From Boletus sp. NGJ (Eukaryota; Basidiomycota; Agaricomycetes; Boletales; Boletaceae): DNA of 64,000 bases. Of the stretch, positions 23,905-33,929 are shown piece after piece. The DNA lies in the NCBI GenBank assembly GCA_019096195.1, contig JAGTXK010000091.1:372001-436000 (forward strand). The letters are read 5' to 3'. Each line of letters starts with the position of its first letter. The first letter of the stretch is position 1. The notes beneath the pieces are model-generated. The model worked only from the letters and a program-made list of their open reading frames with translations, did no database searches and had not been told where the DNA came from. The position numbers and the translations under genes are program-made.

Positions 23905-24268
23905 AGGCCAGGAGAGAAAAGCGGCCTGCGAGGGAGGCAAAGAAATGGCGTTATGAGGAAGTTATAATGGCATTGGGTAAGAAGCTGGCATTTATGCATT
24001 CGTGTGTACAGATCATGATCATATACCCACTCATTTCCAGGGAGCGGAGCTCGGGGTCAAAGGGAAGACACACAAGGGGTGTCAGAACCTCTGTAGCCAA
24101 ACAGTTTGACAGATCTACCAATGACCGATATGGCCACGTCTATTCGGGCAATATATGTACAACTTCTTTGAATATTGTCAACGTTGGCTCGCGTTCTTAT
24201 TGGAGCGCTTGCCAGCAGCAGGGGCAGCGATTGATTATAGTGGTATATATCATATTACAGCGAGTCAA
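23905..24268. other. Intergenic: velvet 5' flank and TIM23 3' flank
   Basis: About 365 nt between two minus-strand genes. No coding exon, RNA gene or repeat was recognised. It should contain the velvet-gene promoter and possibly a 5' UTR exon. Confidence 0.35.
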
Positions 24269-25197
24269 TCATACGCTCTTCTTAACGTAGCTCCATATAC
24301 CTGCCAACCCCGAGATCAACGTCGCAGCAACGAACGCGGGTTTGACCCCAGCTAACGGTTCAAATAAACAGTCATAAGCAAGACGTAAACCGACCACGGG
24401 ATCCGTCCGTACCTGTAGCCTTGTACAGTGCACCCGTCAGTGCGCCTGCTGCCATGCTGCCAGCCGTATCATGTTTTCCACGAAAAGAGTCTATCGAAGA
24501 GTTGACCCCGTTGTAGACTAGCGCTGTGGATCACTCATCAGTCATACACCGGCTCGTTCACGTTGCCGACGGGAATTGTCAACCCACCAAGTACGCCAGC
24601 CGAGTTACCTATGAACGTACCCCTTCTCGTGACAGAGTTGAGAATGCTGTTGATCCGAAGGCGTGCATTCGACACGGCTAGAGGCCGTCGTGCACCCTCA
24701 TTCACTCCCCAGATTCCACCTACGGCCAAACCTTGCGGAAACATGTATGAGCATGTGACAGGTCAAAGACAATAAGAATGACCCAAGTTGGTGATGTGGC
24801 GACATTAAGATAAGGTGAGAAGAAAGAGTCGTGGAGAAAGCACACGAGTTAAACGTACAAAACTCGTGCAACACTCGTGTCGATGAGCCGATAGAGGGGG
24901 TGACTTACCGCCGAGGTACATAGTGCCTGTTCCGTAGCACAAGTCATCACTCCAACCCCGAGAAGGAATCGCTGTTCCAGCTCCTGGTAAATCGCTGACC
25001 TTGTCGTCATCCAAGACGAGATAGTCTAATTGATCCCCGAGTTGGGCGAGAGGGTGTAGTCTAGTGGGGTCATAAGCACCCAAAAGGAGGTCGTTTGCGG
25101 TGACTGGACTATCGACCGAGGTACCATCAAGGGAGAACTGGTGGCCCGCATAGTCTTGAGATCCCGATGGTGAGTCCTGAGATTCTTTAGAGGCCAT
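24269..25197 (-). CDS. TIM23: Mitochondrial inner-membrane translocase subunit Tim23
   Basis: Channel subunit of the TIM23 complex that imports presequence proteins across the inner membrane. ATG at 25197 begins 'MASKESQDSPSGSQDYAGHQ'. The intermembrane-space half includes 'LGDQLDYLVLDDDK'; the Tim17/22/23 membrane domain begins at 'DDLCYGTGTMYLGG' and continues 'GARRPLAVSNARLRINSILN', 'SVTRRGTFIGNSAGVLALVY' and 'GSMAAGALTGALYKAT'. The end is 'SGLAGIWSYVKKSV' with TGA at 24271-24269. Four to five introns are seen. The 5' end faces the TPR gene across 165 nt, a likely shared promoter. Confidence 0.94.
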
Positions 25198-25362
25198 AGC
25201 AGAGAAACGAGAGTGTCTAGTCGCAGATGAGAGCAGCGAGCGGAACAGCTTAGAAATTTGCAAGAGCGCGAGACAGGAACGCGTGGAAATTACTTTCCAT
25301 ATCCATACTTGTCAACACACACTTGCTAAATTTGCCAAAGCTGAGCAGAAACAATTAGAACG
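25198..25362. promoter_or_regulatory. Short divergent promoter, TIM23 / mitochondrial TPR gene
   Basis: 165 nt between two start codons on opposite strands. Both products are predicted to be mitochondrial, so coordinated expression is plausible. No named binding motif was recognised. Confidence 0.4.
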
Positions 25363-26441
25363 ATGTTGCACACTACATCGGTTCGGGCTGCGCGTGGGCT
25401 CGCAACGCCCTCAGTACCGCAGCTGCGGACAATTGCACACCGGTCGAGCCGAGTGGTCCGTTTATGTCCACCTGCCAAGTCCACCGTCCGCGTCTCGTCG
25501 CGTTCTGGCATCTGTGAATCATCCAACAATATCCCGAGACGTGAGTTTTGCCTGTCACACTCTGTGCTTGGGCTGTATACACAGTTATCTCCTTTAAGGC
25601 CATGCTTCTTCCACGACTCCGTACTCCACGGCCTCAGACCCTGCAGAAGTTGAGGCCATGCAATGCCTTGAGCAGGGCACTCAAAAGCTCGAGGAAGGGG
25701 ACGTCCAGGGTGCCAAGGAACTCTACAAACGCAGCGTCGAGATTAAACGGAATGCGAGCTCTCTCTTTAACCTTGGCGTTACGCACTATCACCTGAGTAC
25801 GCCGGATTTCTGTCTCTACCGTTTCAAAATGCATGTCAGGGCAATTTCGTCCAGAGGAATTTGATGACGCCATTTCGGCCTGGAACGAATCGATAGCACT
25901 ACAGCCCACGAGCGCGGATGCACACACAAGTACGTGGTTCTTCTCCGGCTGCACCCGTTGCTGACATGTGTATCCCGACAGACCTCGCCAGCGCATACAT
26001 AATATCACCTGTCTCACGGCCTGACTTGGCGCTTCATCATTTACAGCACGTAACCCCATCACGACTGCCATATACGACTACTGACTATTGTTTTCCAGTA
26101 TAGCGGCCTCGCTCTCACCGGAAGACCCTGAGATTGCCTTCAATCTCGCCGCAGTTCTGGAAGCCGGTGCGTGATAGAAACGATTCCTTATTGTTCCTAA
26201 AATTATCTCACCCGACGTGGGCAGCTGGCCAACTCGAGGAGGCCCTGGAATATTACAAACGTTCTAAAGAAAATGGTGTCGATCGCGCCGCAATACATAT
26301 CCGGAATGTTCGCAATTTTTATTTGGATCTATTTCAATATTCTGACTATGATCGCTGATTCCCTAGGTCAGCGCAAAGATTCTAGGAAAACAAATGCAAG
26401 CTGCGGAAGCGGAAGACAAGTCTAAAAAATCCGACTCGTGA
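25363..26441 (+). CDS. Mitochondrial-type tetratricopeptide-repeat protein
   Basis: A TPR protein with an N terminus like a mitochondrial presequence ('MLHTTSVRAARGLATPSVPQ', rich in Arg/Ser and free of acids). At least three TPR units are visible: 'EQGTQKLEEGDVQGAKELYK', 'SLFNLGVTHYHL' through 'AISAWNESIALQPTSADAH', and 'AAVLEAAGQLEEALEYYKRS'. The final exon reads 'QMQAAEAEDKSKKSDS' and stops at TGA 26439-26441. Introns are at about 25541-25600, 25793-25843 and several later ones. The family is clear but not the specific role; TPR adaptors of this size often act in respiratory-complex assembly. It shares a 165-nt divergent promoter with TIM23. Confidence 0.8.
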
Positions 26442-26723
26442 CACTGCACGCCAGCTTTCGCACGTTGCAAGCTTCTGCCACGTTAGAGAATGAGCGCGCG
26501 CGCGGTTTGTCATACCGTTACCTACGCGAATGCAGTATGCGCAACATGGTTACAAATAAAATTGGCCTGGCTAGTACTGCGATAATCTATCTGATCCCTT
26601 CAATCTCCAGCTGGCCCGTTTACCGAGGCGTTATTCTCTTACACTTATTGTACGGACAATACGTGTTCTCCGGCGAACAGGTTGTACGTGACGATACATC
26701 TCAGAACAAATCCGAATTGGGAA
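26442..26723. other. Intergenic between convergent TPR and PNK-like genes
   Basis: 282 nt of apparently non-coding 3' flanks. Nothing further was recognised. Confidence 0.35.
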
Positions 26724-27891
26724 CTATTTATGGCATTCCTCCACCGAGTCCCTCGTCTTTGAGCCTTCCATTGAAGGTACTTTGGCTCCTGGTCTCTCCC
26801 GATTAGTGCCCACACCAGAGCTTGGGCGCCTCCAATTAGTACTGTTGGAGCCTCCGACCCTGGTTGTGAACCGAGGAGAACCATGCAAAGACCCTCGTGT
26901 GGACGAGAAACCCCGGTAGCCATCACCACCACGGTATCCACGTGCTCGATCGGTACGCGAATAGCTCCTGCCCTGTCCAAAGTAGGTCTCCATGCTACGC
27001 TGCGTGACGCTTGTCCCGGTGTCCCGAGTGGATGCCTTCAAACGCTCCAAGATCAATAAGATATCATTTCGCGTGTACTCGGGACGCGGATGGTCTTCCG
27101 GTCGAAGATAGACGATATGGTCATACTCTTCATCTGCTGATGGCATCTGAAAGTCCGAGGCGAATTTCTGCAAAACGGTCATGCCGTGTCGGGCATCCCT
27201 GATTGTGGGGTGCCCAGTCCCTGGGATATGAGATAACCCGAACCGCCATGGGGAGAGGGCAAAAGATTAGCGATCAGAATCCTCGAAGGGAAAAAATATA
27301 AATATTTAGGGACTTACGCCGTTGGAGACGAGAAGCACAGACCTTCCAAAAAAAAAGGGGGGGGGGAGAACGAGAGTCAGCAATGTTTTCTCAACTGTCC
27401 GTGCGCGGATTCCGTTCTCACATGATAGGGGGTATCAAACACAATAATGCTGATAGAAGTTCTCGGGGACGCGCGGGCGATCGCGCTCCAGTAGGACCGT
27501 TGTCTTTCCGAGGGTAAAGTGGTCTGCACGAATAGGTGTGCGTAAGTTCGACCGACGTACGTGGCGTTAAAATTGGTCCGGTCGATGCAGGGCGAGCGAC
27601 CGTCGCAAAGCGTGTGGTAAGCAAGTTCCTCAACTTGTTGTCTGTTACCCAGGTCATCCTGGTTGCAGCGACGGAACCTGGGGAAATGGCCCTCGAGAGC
27701 CTCTGCGAAAGTAGACTGGTAGAATACAGCAGTGGTCTGTGATCAATGACTCCATGTAGTAAACGGTTTGCCGTCTTTACCTTCCCTGATGCAATTAGCC
27801 CTACTAAAATCAACACAGTTGGTTCTTCTTGGAAAGGGTCGGGAGGGGGTGAGGGGGATAACTTCACTTGCATATCCTCTGGTGCGGACAT
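26724..27891 (-). CDS. P-loop polynucleotide-kinase-like protein with an Arg/Gly-rich tail
   Basis: Resembles the 5'-kinase domain of polynucleotide kinase/phosphatase-type proteins. ATG at 27891 starts 'MSAPEDMQVKLSPSPPPDPF'. The Walker A motif is 'LILVGLIASGKSTFAEALEG', its GK/S split by an intron. Then come 'NQDDLGNRQQVEELAY', 'CIDRTNFNAT', 'SISIIVFDTPY' (Walker-B-like) and 'HPTIRDARHGMTVLQKFASD'. The C terminus carries a flexible region ('DRARGYRGGDGYRGFSSTRG') that could bind nucleic acid, ending at TAG 26726-26724. There is no phosphatase domain, FHA domain or HIT domain. The intron near 27344-27369 contains an A9/G10 run. The kinase family is fairly sure; the substrate is unknown (DNA, RNA or neither). 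Confidence 0.75.
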
Positions 27892-28046
27892 GGTGGTTTG
27901 AATGAGGCCCAACGCATGTTGTTGCCGCCGGCGGTTGTGGCACAGCGAGATTGCTATCCGAATAAAAATCATACATCAGTACTCAGTACTCAGTTTCCAT
28001 AGAATATACGTTTTTCATATATTGCTACAACTACATGAGAGTCAAA

Positions 28047-29511
28047 TCACACCTCTTGGGCCACAATACCGGGTGGCCCGAATAAGAATCGCACGGTACC
28101 CTCATTCTTTCCGAGCAGAGCAACATCTTCTCCACTGTACAAGGCACTGGGATCGGATCCTGCGAGTGGTTGGTGCGGTCGAGGTGGATACTCATTCTGT
28201 CGCATCGCAATCTTCAGATGAATCAGTTGATCGGCTTTATAAGGAACTGGTAGCGGCTGCGGAGGACCAGTAGAGGAGTAATGTTGATTTCGCGGAGATG
28301 GGTGTGGGGATGGTGAGGAGGGCGTTCTAGGTGACGTATTCGCGCATGTATTTTGCGCGGCCTGGATGAGAAGGTCGATGATGAGATGTGCGATTTCTGT
28401 CATATATTATTGCAGCAAATATCAGCATGCCACATGCACTACCAAGAGATGAAATGTTGACCTTGCAAATCTTCTGCCTCCACCACATATGTTTGTTCCC
28501 AGTCAGTCTTCTCCTTTAGGAGAGTGACTATCTCTCGAGCAGAATTGTCAATTGGGTTAGATGGCGGAGGGGTCTCCAATGTCAGAAGGAGGGCAGAGGT
28601 ATAGAGGCAGCCCAGGGCTACTGTATTAGGTGGGTACATGATAGGAACGAGAGTCCGATGACTGCATAGAGGGTGTTGAGTTCGTTAAACCGACTGAAAT
28701 AAGAAAGCTGCCGCGTACCAGTCGATTGTGAGACGCCATGCAAATTTGATGAGCGTCTTGGATGCTAGAAGTGAAATTTAATATTTTTGAACGAGTGGAC
28801 AAGATGCAGAAATTACCTCCCAATTTTCGACCTAATTTGAAGACGTATGGAAAAGGCATCCTCGAAGTAAAGTTAAAACAAATTGTCTCCAGTATCAAAC
28901 GTTCCACAGCAAGAAGCCGCTGGCGATCGTGTTCGACTGTCTGAATGACCTAAACGCAACTCCTAGACAGAGTAGGCTGAGACTCACCATAGGATCCATG
29001 TCAACTTCACCACCCAGTGTCTTTGATTTGGCTGCCAACTCCGGAAATCGAACGGCATAGGAAACCATGAGGATCTCCCGGGGCTTTTTCAAAGTATCAT
29101 GCATCTTCGTTGACACGTACAACGCAGCAAGAGTTGCATCCTGTCCCGTGGTAGGTATAGGAACATCATAGATCCACGAGACGCGCGCACATAGTAACTG
29201 AAATCTTTCCTCGGAAAGAATAGATGAAAACGGTGATACAGATTTTGGGCAGTTGCAATCGTCCTCCGAGGACTGTAATCGGCGGTCGTAGAGATGTGCA
29301 AGCTAAGAGTCGAAGCTACTCACAATCCAATTTTCGCACCCATGACCTCCAAGAAACCACATGCTTGCTGTCTTACCTTGTCTTCCTGGCTGGCAGAGAG
29401 CTTACCACGTTGCTTCTCAGAAAGATATTCGACCTCGGACACAGTGAAATAGGGATGGTGATACTTGGAGGACGATGCCGGTAACTGGGACGGTGGTAGG
29501 CATTGTTCCAT
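28047..29511 (-). CDS. CTK2: Cyclin subunit of CTD kinase I (Ctk2-like)
   Basis: Cyclin partner of the CTDK-I kinase that phosphorylates Ser2 of the RNA polymerase II C-terminal domain. The N terminus 'KYHHPYFTVSEVEYLSEKQR' is the Ctk2 signature. It is followed by the cyclin box: 'ACGFLEVMGAKIG', 'TIATAQNLYHRFHLFFPRKD', 'LAALYVSTKMHDTLKKPREI', 'ERLILETICFNFTSRMPFPY' and a second cyclin repeat 'PPNTVALGCLYTSALLLTLE'. The C-terminal extension is Pro/Ser-rich and ends at TGA 28049-28047. I chose the ATG at 29511 ('MEQCLPPSQLPASSSKYHH'); the frame stays open upstream with further Mets but without conserved sequence. Six or so introns are inferred. Confidence 0.87.
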
Positions 29512-29866
29512 TGTGAGGCTTGCTTGCCACAAGGTTAATTGTCGGGAGCCTTGAGTGTAGACACGTGTCTTATGTAATGTCACTTGTCTCCATGGTGTCT
29601 TCGCGGAATCAAGCCTCATCATGCACGTTTCCTCCGGAATCCTCCCGTTTGGAATGAGCGGCGCAAGTATGGTTTGTTGTTGCTCTTTCGCAGCGTGTAT
29701 GGAAAAGGCGTGGTCGAAATTGTGTCGAACGGGGCCGAACAGCATTGCATCCATTGTTTTGTCCCTCACTTGGAAAAATCCATGCACATTCTCCTGCATC
29801 ACTCATCCTTTTCTGACTACGTTGAAAATGCAACCTGGGCTTTTACTCAAACAATCATGTGGATGG
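29512..29866. other. CTK2 5' flank
   Basis: About 355 nt upstream of the chosen CTK2 start. The CTK2 frame stays open on the minus strand for roughly another 290 nt, but that part is not conserved in appearance. This is the likely promoter/5' UTR, bordered by the MITE. Confidence 0.4.
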
Positions 29867-30115
29867 CACAACACAAAAACCAATACTTATGATAGGTCCG
29901 AATGTTGTATGAAATGTGAAGATTGCAGTTAAAATTTAAGCTTGACATTGACTTGAAATTTTTGCCTAATCTATATCTAAACTTCAAGCTTTTGCCTAAT
30001 CTATGTCTAAACTTCAACTTTAAGTGCCACAAAATGTCAAGACTAAATTTTAACTGCAATTTTCCCATTCCATACAACATTCAGACCTGTCCTAAATATT
30101 GATTTTTGCATTGTG
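29867..30115. mobile_element. MITE-like non-autonomous element with long terminal inverted repeats
   Basis: A 249-nt AT-rich unit whose ends are inverted copies of each other over about 85 nt. The left end begins CACAACACAAAAACC and the reverse complement of the right end begins CACAATGCAAAAATC. The match continues through (T/C)GAATGTTGTATG, ATTGCAGTTAAAATTTA and CTTGACATT, at roughly 80-85% by eye. The centre holds two copies of a 30-nt unit (29961-29987 and 29991-30017, TTTGCCTAATCTAT(A/G)TCTAA). No transposase is encoded. The flanks suggest at most a TGG 3-nt target duplication, which is weak, so the superfamily is not assigned. The divergence between arms suggests it is not very recent. 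The whole unit could fold into one hairpin if transcribed. Confidence 0.78.
29961..30020. repeat. Two-copy 30-nt direct repeat inside the MITE
   Basis: TTTGCCTAATCTATATCTAA followed by ACTTCAA at 29961-29987 recurs with one base change at 29991-30017, giving a period of 30 nt. It makes a short minus-strand ORF with a repeated peptide that is almost surely not a gene. Confidence 0.8.
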
Positions 30116-30559
30116 TGGAGAAGGGGGTCATCCAGTTATGTCAGCGAAGAGAAAGGCGGAATCGGAAGCCCTACCCAAACTCCTACAAATTCGCAACGAC
30201 ATATATATAGTGTACAGTACTTACATTCTCTTGTACCATAGCTTCTGCCAAGCAAGGTATCTGCCGACGCACTGGTCGGCGCTCAGTAACGGATAAGTTG
30301 TACGGTATGATATAATTTCACTACCATGTGATCACGGGTAGAATTGTCCGAGTTGGCTAAGTATCCAAGGTACTCTCTACGCTAAGTACTGGACCGCCTC
30401 TGGAACATCGTCCTCAACTAGTCAAATATATTACTTAACCAAAGTCTGTGTAGAAAGCACAATAAACAATTAGTAAAGAGGCAAATACAGTCAATCGGGG
30501 GGCCAAACGACTGCATCAGCATGCAGGAACGGTCAGCGGGATTTTGACCGTTGTCTAAG
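30116..30559. other. Intergenic between MITE and serine dehydratase 3' end
   Basis: About 440 nt, AT-rich (TATATATAGTGTAC near 30202). No exon or RNA gene was recognised. It should contain the 3' UTR of the serine dehydratase gene. Confidence 0.35.
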
Positions 30560-33433
30560 TTAGATTGTCAGGACCCAATCATTTGCAAGCGGAACGCTTG
30601 TACTCACAGCGAGACCCTGTATCAAATGCCATATGTCAGGCTCAAGTTGGAATATACAGAAAGAAAACGTACGGAAAGACTCGTTTCTTTGTACTTGACA
30701 CTCATGTCTGCGGCCGTAAGACGCATGGCTTCGATTGCTTCGTCAAGTGTGACTCGATATATACCATGGCTGGCCATGGACAGTTGTGCGGCGGTGACCG
30801 CTTTCACGGCTACCAGGGATACAAGAGAGTTAGTTTACCCAAGGATGCAATAAACGATCCGAACCTCCTAGACTGTTACGTTCCTAGACCGCGTTAGAGC
30901 CAGCAAGTACAAGGTTGAATACATACGATACAAGGAACCTGCACAAGCCCATCAATCGGGTCACAAGTTAGGCCGAGGTTGTGCTCTGTCACATCGGTCA
31001 GAATGGATTTTACACATCTTGACAGGCACGCCATACCGATACCGATCTCTGCAGCCTACATAAACATTAGCCGTCTGTGACGTGCTCACAGAAATCATGG
31101 CCCACCTGCAATACCGTCTCGGGAGAAGCACCCATGCACGCTGCGAAACCCGCACTGGCCATGGAACAAGCCACTGCGTCAATACATGTAAGCACTGTAT
31201 TGAACAGTGCCGATGGATGATATACCGCCGACTTCGGCCTGACAACCACCCTCAGCAGCAGAAATGGTGCTTCCACGCTTGAATAACATCCCAATGGCCT
31301 GAAAGTACGTTCTCATCAGCCTCACGTTGTTGTCCAATGACGAGGACCAACGGACTGAAGCGGTCAACAAGAAGGTCTTTACGGACTTCTCGGGATCATC
31401 ACTGACAAACTCGATGATATATTTCAACACAGCAGGAATAATGCCAGCCGCGCCATTAGTGGGGGAGGTGACAATGCGCCCACCAGAAGCATTTACTTCA
31501 TTGACTGCGATAGCATAGCAAGAAAGGAAATCGACAGCTGGAATCATTGTCTTGCGCTTAGATTCAGGGATAATTAGTGGCGTGCAGTTGGAATCAATCG
31601 CGGACGATACCGACAGGGGGCACAGGGAGAACCGGGTGATCAAATGACCCAGTTACACGGGGGGCACGAGTTTGCGTGCTTCGGGATATAACTGACTCTT
31701 GCTGTCCCTGATTGGGAGGCGCAGCGGCCTCCGTACTTTCAGGTGCGTCTATAGCACTTAGAGAATGTGGAGTTGAGCCAGGAACAATAAGCTGTACTGA
31801 TGGTATCCCGATTCCCGGGTAAAATCTTTTGTTCGCGAGGGTTCCGAATGAGTGGATCTGGCACAGGGAAACAGAACCCACCCTCGCATGAGACGCCTGT
31901 AAAGCATCGGGGCACGTCTTTGCAACCCCAACCTACCGGGTAATGTCATTTCGGTGGTTGTCACTCCAACTCGAATGCAATTGTCCATAACATCCCAGAT
32001 GCGCATCAACTATCCAGGGAAGTCGTCAATTATCTATTGGAATTGCAATGATATTGTTGACCGATATACCTTGTCATGTATGTCCTGCTCAGAGAGGCCA
32101 AAGTAACGTTCGTTGTCGTGAACGATTTGTGCAATGGTCAACTAACACAGGGATCAGGCTGACGGCGTCCAAAGGGTTGAACCAACGGAACCTACGTTAT
32201 GCCTTTTCGTTAGTGCAAGGAGACTGTTCCCTGATTCAAAAGGGTACGGTGGATGGCCCGGGTCATTGGCTTCAGGTTGTGTAGGAGTAGCGTCGCCTTT
32301 CTCTACACTATGGGTCTGATGTAAACGAGCTCCATGTACAGCACTTTTGTCGACACCCTTGTAGAACAAGTTTTCGTCGACTGCTGCGGAGTTAGCGAGA
32401 ACAGAATGCGGCAGGGATCCTACGAACCCTTGGTCTTGTCGTTTACAACGAAACCACCACCGACGCTGAGGGTGGTCTGTATGACAATCATAGCGGAGAG
32501 GCAATGTGAGACTGTACCTGAAATACTCATTCGTGGCCAAGAGATCCCCGTGTTCGTCAAAACAGGAAAAACGGATACCGTTAGGGTGCGTTTTGAGAAC
32601 CTGATCCCAGCGCCACAACATATCTCTATCCATGTCGAAGTGGATATGTCGTTTTCCGTCAAGTTGTAAGCATTTGTTGAGGAGGATAGCTTCATAGCGT
32701 GAAGGGATGGTACCGCAATCGATGGTCTCGGGATCAGATCCTTCGAGACCGAGAAGGATTGCCTGCGGCGTGTGATGCCTAGAGCGAGGAATCAATCTTA
32801 CATCTTACTTTATAATTTTGAAGTACACGGCACACCCTTTACCTAGGAAGGAGAAGTCCACGGATGTCAGTGGGTGATGGATGCAACATATAGATATAAG
32901 ACTAACCGGTTGCTGCAAGTGAGCCATAACTAGGGTGGGAGTCAGGGTATCCAGGCAAGTGTGTATTGTATGATACTCACAGGACTATTTTGATGGTCTT
33001 GACCTTGTCATGGGTGTTAATGGAGTTGTGGGTTTGAAAATGGGGGTTTTACATGCCTGATCAAGCAAGTTTAATTCTCTGAGATCCGCGATGAATATTT
33101 TACCGGCGCGCATGGGACCGACTGTGTGTGAACTGCTTGGGCCGACTTGAAAATCAAATTAATCTTGTCATGTGGGCAGCACTGCGGGAGGCACATACCA
33201 CCAATGCTGAAAAGGTCAAATGTTGAGATGACAGCATGACCTGGCTTGACGGAATCAGTCTCGACAAGCAGATCTGGTTCCTTGCCTTGGCTTAGAGCAA
33301 GATAGTTCGTAGGAAAGTTGGCTACTAAAGAACGAGAAATACAACGAGTGTGGTCGCGCCGGGAAGTCCTGGCAGCGATGGCTGACAGAATTGCGGGCGT
33401 GCGGATCCTTGCGCAGACTGTGGAAGAGAGCAT
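30560..33433 (-). CDS. L-serine dehydratase, iron-sulfur (bacterial) type, predicted mitochondrial
   Basis: Deaminates L-serine to pyruvate using a [4Fe-4S] cluster rather than PLP. The beta-type domain starts at '[13 protein letters not shown]' and contains '[20 protein letters not shown]' and '[12 protein letters not shown]'. The alpha-type domain shows '[20 protein letters not shown]', the cluster region '[20 protein letters not shown]' and '[20 protein letters not shown]'. The N terminus '[20 protein letters not shown]' plus '[16 protein letters not shown]' is a strong mitochondrial presequence (ATG 33433-33431). The end is read as 'YKETSLSGLA' plus a short tail with TAA at 30562-30560; an alternative splice there would change the last residues. 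About twelve introns. Confidence 0.9.
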
Positions 33434-33929
33434 GATAATGTTTAAGCGACGAGAAAGTAAACGGGAAAGAGTGTCTGTTAGGTATAAATCTATGGGCGGA
33501 CTCCGGAACACATGACTTACCGGGTCGAATCACCGAACATGGAAGGTGCATGTTTCGCACCAGCTCACGGCCCGCCGGTGTAGTACAGTATACTGAATAA
33601 GCTGTTTTTTTTTTCTTTTTTTTTTTTTTTTTTCCGCATCGTGGAGGTTTACCACGCTCATTTCCCCAATCAAATCAGGCCATCTTAGACAGTTCGACTG
33701 ACATCTACCGCGGTACTGTCGTCGTCGTCGTCGTCCTCCTCCTTTGCTACCACAACCATTCCACCGCTTTTGCTACGATCCTGGAACGACAATTCCAGCC
33801 ATACCCACTACGCCCACCACAGGTGCTTTCCGCCCTTCGTGGGCCCACCCCGTCCGCTGACCTTCGCGCGCATACATCCACCGACAGATCTCTCAACTTC
33901 ACCCAATACAATCTCTCGCTATAGCCACC
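33434..33929. promoter_or_regulatory. Divergent promoter, serine dehydratase / RhoGAP, with T-tract and GTC repeat
   Basis: 496 nt between opposed start codons. It carries a T-rich tract (about 33604-33632), a (GTC)6-type run (about 33718-33735) followed by CCTCCTCC, and C/T-rich sequence up to the RhoGAP ATG. These resemble fungal core-promoter pyrimidine tracts. No named site was recognised. Confidence 0.45.

Noticed and set aside
29847-30080. Minus-strand ORF with a repeated peptide in the MITE
   Set aside because: The repeat comes from the 30-nt DNA direct repeat inside the element; no transposase or other domain is present.
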